Source of the DNA: Hexactinellida sp. DTS-2022
Taxonomy: Eukaryota; Porifera; Hexactinellida
Length of the DNA: 64,000 nucleotides
Direction: 5' to 3'
NCBI GenBank assembly: GCA_028753945.1
Contig: JAPNXP010000018.1
Coordinates: 682,001-746,000, forward strand
Part shown: piece by piece, positions 63,956 to 64,000 of the stretch
How the letters are laid out: every line of letters begins with the position of its first letter
Numbering within the stretch: the stretch's first letter is position 1
Made by a program: the position numbers and the translations under genes
Notes under the pieces: generated by a model
The model's input: the letters and a program-made list of their open reading frames with translations, nothing else
The model's database searches: none
What the model was told of the DNA's origin: nothing

Positions 63956-64000
63956 CTGAGGTATAGGAAGATAGGACATAACAAGGAGGCAGATACGTTG

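Overview
This is a slice of a compact animal nuclear genome. Genes carry short spliceosomal introns (many 48-100 bp) with GT-AG ends, many genes are single-exon, and the set is typical of multicellular animals: a TGF-beta ligand, a receptor tyrosine kinase, an adhesion GPCR, a TRAF, TRIM-like NHL proteins, motile-cilium (N-DRC) subunits, an ADAR relative and a cytohesin. There are no bacterial operons, tRNAs, rRNAs or CRISPR arrays. Small introns, tiny intergenic gaps, intronless genes nested in introns of other genes, and splice-acceptor-like sequence just before most start codons suggest an early-branching animal such as a ctenophore or sponge. That placement is inference and the species cannot be named from the sequence.

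Layout. At 1-2.6 kb lie the 3' end of an NHL-repeat gene and the 3' two thirds of an L-asparaginase/ankyrin gene. At 2.8-5.1 kb (-) is an adhesion GPCR. At 5.4-6.5 kb is an INO80B-like subunit. At 6.8-12.7 kb is DRC11/IQCA1. At 13.3-15.2 kb is a rhodopsin-class GPCR, at 15.8-16.3 kb RPB7, and at 16.6-19.6 kb (-) a two-exon TGF-beta ligand. At 21.6-26.6 kb is an unnamed R3H-domain gene with a sugar-transporter gene nested in one intron. At 27.4-32.6 kb come RGP1, a coiled-coil/NHL gene and an OTUD7/Cezanne-like deubiquitinase. At 32.8-37.6 kb is a Rab11-FIP-like coiled-coil gene with an antisense NHL gene in one intron. Then follow a CTDSPL2-type phosphatase, a receptor tyrosine kinase and an ADAR-family gene. 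From 46.7 kb to the right edge five genes run head to tail on the minus strand: FIG4, cytohesin, TPR/SET, DRC1 (with a TRAF gene nested antisense) and an unconventional myosin ending in an SH2 domain.

What stands out. (1) The ADAR-family protein has lost all three zinc ligands of the deaminase site but keeps two dsRNA-binding domains, so it is an ADAD-like pseudo-enzyme. One of its introns carries a near-perfect 132-bp inverted repeat. (2) A myosin motor is joined to a C-terminal SH2 domain, supported by 12 exons whose reading phases all agree. (3) Fifteen of nineteen usable start codons have a TAG or CAG within 10 nt upstream, which points to 5'UTR introns or spliced-leader trans-splicing. 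(4) Three intronless genes sit wholly inside introns of other genes. (5) Introns are littered with short inverted-repeat elements, some carrying later hAT-like insertions.

Functional themes are motile cilia (DRC1, DRC11), phosphoinositide and vesicle traffic (FIG4, RGP1, cytohesin, FIP-like), ubiquitin signalling (OTUD7-like, TRAF), transcription and chromatin (RPB7, INO80B, CTDSPL2, SET) and surface signalling (two GPCRs, RTK, TGF-beta). I see no sign that neighbours share a pathway. All exon boundaries were placed by eye from GT-AG sites, reading phase and family resemblance; no alignment or database search was run.
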